7,209 nucleotides of DNA from HyVt-337 sp964428895. GTDB taxonomy: Bacteria; Planctomycetota; Phycisphaerae; SM23-33. Positions 4,794 to 7,209 of the stretch are shown here, in pieces. Positions within the stretch are counted from its first letter, which is position 1. The number at the start of each line of letters is the position of its first letter. The position numbers were made by a program, and so were the translations under genes. The DNA lies in contig CAYRZU010000114.1 in NCBI GenBank assembly GCA_964428895.1, positions 1-7,209 of the forward strand, in the 5' to 3' direction. The notes under the pieces are model-generated. The model searched no databases, was not told the DNA's origin, and saw only the letters and a program-made list of their open reading frames with translations.

Positions 4794-7209
4794 ATGGCGA
4801 TCAAGCCGAATCCTGCCTGGCCCGTTCTGAAGACGTACGACGCCGATCATCTCCGCCGCATTGCGCTGCCTTTGGGCGGGATCGGTACGGGCACCGTCAG
4901 CCTTGGCGGGCGGGGCGACCTTCGGGACTGGGAACTGGCCAACCAGCCCAACAAGGGCCCGCGCTCGACCGGCAATTACGCCATGGCCCGGTTCGAGGCC
5001 GCCACCTTCGCCGTATGGGCTCAGCCGGAGGGCAAGGCCGCCGCCGCCAAGATCCTCGAAGGCCCCATCGACGTCGTGGACTACGAAGGCCAAGCCGGCT
5101 GCCCCATCGAGAAGCACGGCATGCCGCGATTCCGCAAATGCTCCTTCGCGGCGGCCTACCCAATGGGGCAGGTGCTGCTATCCGATCCGGAGTTCCCGCT
5201 GGAGGCGCGGCTGGAAGCGTTCAATCCGCTGGTTCCGCCCGACGCCGACGCCAGCGGCATTCCCATGGCTGTCATGCGCTACGTGCTGGTCAACAAGACC
5301 AATCGGCCGGTCAAGGCCTCGGTGCTGGGCTCGGTGCCCAACGCCATCGGCCAACGGATCAACGCCGAGTTCGACCCAGCCGGCACGAAGATCGCCTTCC
5401 GCAAGGACGGCCGCCTGCGCGGGCTGGTCTTCACCAACAACAATCTCTGCAAGACGGCCGAGGAGGCCGGCACGATTGCCCTGGCCAGCCCCACGCCGGG
5501 CGCGATGACGTACTGGTGCGATTGGCCCGCTGAGCAGCAGCTTTGGTCCACCGGTTGGCTGCGTCTGTGGGATGATTTCGCCGATGACGGCAAGTTGGAA
5601 ACCGCCCGTGGCCACGGGTGCGGCATGAAGCAAGGCTTCATGACCGTCAGCGTGACCGTTCCGCCGCGCGGCGAAAAGGAGGTCACCTTCCTGCTGACGT
5701 GGCATTTCCCGAACCGCTATAGCTGGTCGCCGAAAGAGCCCGTCTCTTGCTGCTCTCAAGGCGACTGGATCGGCAACTACTACACCACCAAGTACCGCAA
5801 CGCCTGGGACGTCGCCCACAAGGTCGCTCCCAAGCTGGCCAAGCTGGAGGCCGACACGGTGCGGTTCGTCGGCGCAATGGTCGACAACGACCTGCCACTG
5901 GAGATGCGGGACGCGGCGCTATCGAACATCACCGTGTTGCGGACGCAGAGCTGCTTCCGCACGCCGGACGGGTTGTTCTACGGATTCGAAGGCTGCTGCG
6001 AGACCAACGGGTGCTGTCACGGCTCATGCACGCACGTGTGGAACTACGAGCACACCACGCCGTTCCTGTTCGGGCCGCTCGCCCGGACGATGCGCGAGGT
6101 CGAGTTCGCCCATGCGACGGAAGGCTCGGGCTTCATGCACTTCCGTGTCTATCTGCCGCTGAATCGCTCCAAGACATACCGCTACGCCGCCGCCGACGGG
6201 CAGATGGGCTGCATCATGAAGATGTACCGGGACTGGCAGCTCTCCGGCGATGACAAGCTGCTCAAGAAGCTCTGGCCCAAGGTCAAGAAGGCGCTGGCCT
6301 TCGCCTGGAAGAAGCACGGTTGGGACTCCGACGGCGACGGCGTGATGGAAGGCTGTCAGCACAACACCTTCGACGTGGAGTGGTACGGCCCGAACCCGCT
6401 GATGCAGTGCTGGTACCTGGGCGCCCTGCGGGCGGGGGAGGAAATGGCCCGGGCCATGGGCGAGACGCGCTTTGCCGCCACCTGCCGCAAGCGGTTCGAG
6501 TTCGGCAGCACATGGATGGATAAGAATCTATTCAATGGCGAGTACTACGAGCAGCACATCCAACCCCGGCGGATGGACCAGATCATCAAGGGCCTGCGGG
6601 GCGGCATGGGCGGGGATACGCCCACCAAGCCCGCCTTCCAGCTCGGCAAGGGGTGCCTGGCCGACCAACTGCTGGGTCAGGCCACCGCCAACGTCTGCGG
6701 CCTGGGGTACCTGCTCAAGCCCACGAATATCCGCAAGACGCTGCGGGCGATCATGAAATACAACTGGCGCGAGGGCGTGTGGAACCACGCCAACCACGCC
6801 CGGAGTTACGTGCTGGGCGATGAGAAAGCGCTGATGTGCGGCAGCTTCCCCCGCGGCGGACGGCCGGAAATCCCGTTCTGCTTCACGGCCGAGGCGTGGA
6901 GCGGCATCGAATACACGGCCGCGGCCGGCATGATCGCTGAGGGCATGAAGACGGACGGCCTCAAGATTATTCGGGCCATCCGCGACCGCCACAACGGCCA
7001 GAACCGCAGCCCCTTCAACGAGGAAGAGTGCGGCTACCACTACGCGCGATCCATGGCCAGCTACGGCACGCTGATTGCCCTGACCGGCTTCGGCTACTCG
7101 GCGGTCGAGCAGACGATGACCTTCGCCGCCGCCAATCGCGCCAAGCCCACCAAATGGTTCTGGGCCTCCGGCGACGCCTACGGCACCGTCACCCAGAAAC
7201 GCTCCGGCA
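4794..7209 (+). CDS. Glycoside hydrolase family 116 (GBA2/DUF608-like) beta-glycosidase, 3' end outside window
   Basis: The frame is open from ATG 4794 to the right edge (805 codons, no stop). GH116 enzymes hydrolyse beta-glucosides and related beta-glycosides with retention, using a Glu nucleophile and an Asp acid/base. No signal peptide is seen, so cytoplasmic action is likely. The N-terminal GBA2_N-type beta-domain shows ALPLGGIGTGTVSLGG (24-39) and DWELANQPNKGP (45-56). The (alpha/alpha)6 catalytic part shows THVWNYEHT (413), YRDWQLSGD (478), WDSDGDGVMEG (510, a DxDxDG calcium-loop-like motif), HNTFDVEWYGPN (523), CLADQLLGQ (621), AEAWSGIEYTAAAGMI (699) and NEEECGYHYARSMASY (742). Asp527 in NTFD aligns with the QTYD acid/base Asp of human GBA2. 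The nucleophile is less clear: the GBA2 LEGxEYxMYNTYD region corresponds to the Cys-rich stretch at 400-412 and NYE419, so Glu419 is only a candidate. The exact substrate cannot be told from sequence. Confidence 0.92.
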   Translation, partial: MAIKPNPAWPVLKTYDADHLRRIALPLGGIGTGTVSLGGRGDLRDWELANQPNKGPRSTGNYAMARFEAATFAVWAQPEGKAAAAKILEGPIDVVDYEGQAGCPIEKHGMPRFRKCSFAAAYPMGQVLLSDPEFPLEARLEAFNPLVPPDADASGIPMAVMRYVLVNKTNRPVKASVLGSVPNAIGQRINAEFDPAGTKIAFRKDGRLRGLVFTNNNLCKTAEEAGTIALASPTPGAMTYWCDWPAEQQLWSTGWLRLWDDFADDGKLETARGHGCGMKQGFMTVSVTVPPRGEKEVTFLLTWHFPNRYSWSPKEPVSCCSQGDWIGNYYTTKYRNAWDVAHKVAPKLAKLEADTVRFVGAMVDNDLPLEMRDAALSNITVLRTQSCFRTPDGLFYGFEGCCETNGCCHGSCTHVWNYEHTTPFLFGPLARTMREVEFAHATEGSGFMHFRVYLPLNRSKTYRYAAADGQMGCIMKMYRDWQLSGDDKLLKKLWPKVKKALAFAWKKHGWDSDGDGVMEGCQHNTFDVEWYGPNPLMQCWYLGALRAGEEMARAMGETRFAATCRKRFEFGSTWMDKNLFNGEYYEQHIQPRRMDQIIKGLRGGMGGDTPTKPAFQLGKGCLADQLLGQATANVCGLGYLLKPTNIRKTLRAIMKYNWREGVWNHANHARSYVLGDEKALMCGSFPRGGRPEIPFCFTAEAWSGIEYTAAAGMIAEGMKTDGLKIIRAIRDRHNGQNRSPFNEEECGYHYARSMASYGTLIALTGFGYSAVEQTMTFAAANRAKPTKWFWASGDAYGTVTQKRSG

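Noticed and set aside
4861..5508. Plus-strand frame of 215 codons overlapping the GH116 gene
   Set aside because: Ser/Pro/Arg/Thr-rich out-of-frame translation inside a clearly conserved GH116 reading frame.

Overview
The window is GC-rich bacterial DNA in which all real genes read on the + strand: 5'-truncated large gene (interrupted by an in-frame stop) > second unknown gene > GH116-type glycoside hydrolase running off the right edge. The GH116 subtype and the multidomain proteins built from a propeller, a CBM9-like domain and a C39-like domain resemble what I know from Planctomycetota (Phycisphaerae-like) and related PVC bacteria. That assignment is inference from protein style, not from a marker gene. 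No tRNA, rRNA, CRISPR array, transposase or origin is visible.

Region 1 (1-3458) is one continuous reading frame broken by a single TGA at 1533-1535. It is open to the left edge, so its true start lies outside the window. Left of the TGA it encodes propeller-like sequence, an Ala/Pro linker, a CBM9/DOMON-like beta-sandwich, an Ig-like strand region and the beginning of a C39-like (papain-like fold) domain. Right of the TGA, in the same frame and after one Trp codon, it encodes the rest of that domain and a long helical C-terminal region. The TGA therefore falls inside a domain. It may be a nonsense mutation or sequencing error (TGG>TGA) or, less likely, a recoded selenocysteine codon: it is preceded by Cys-x-x, and a 38-nt potential stem-loop begins right after it.

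Region 2 (3475-4698) encodes a protein with no recognised family. Its central and C-terminal parts align collinearly with the helical C-terminus of the preceding gene, so the two are neighbouring paralogous modules, the second without the propeller, CBM9-like and C39-like parts.

Region 3 (4699-4793) is a 95-bp spacer with a GC-rich hairpin right after the upstream stop and a strong Shine-Dalgarno sequence for the next gene. Region 4 (4794-7209, open to the right) is a GH116 (GBA2/DUF608-like) enzyme without a signal peptide. The layout suggests a carbohydrate-related locus with a large sugar-binding/sensing-like protein beside a probable cytoplasmic beta-glycosidase. The functional link rests only on proximity and on the CBM9-like domain.
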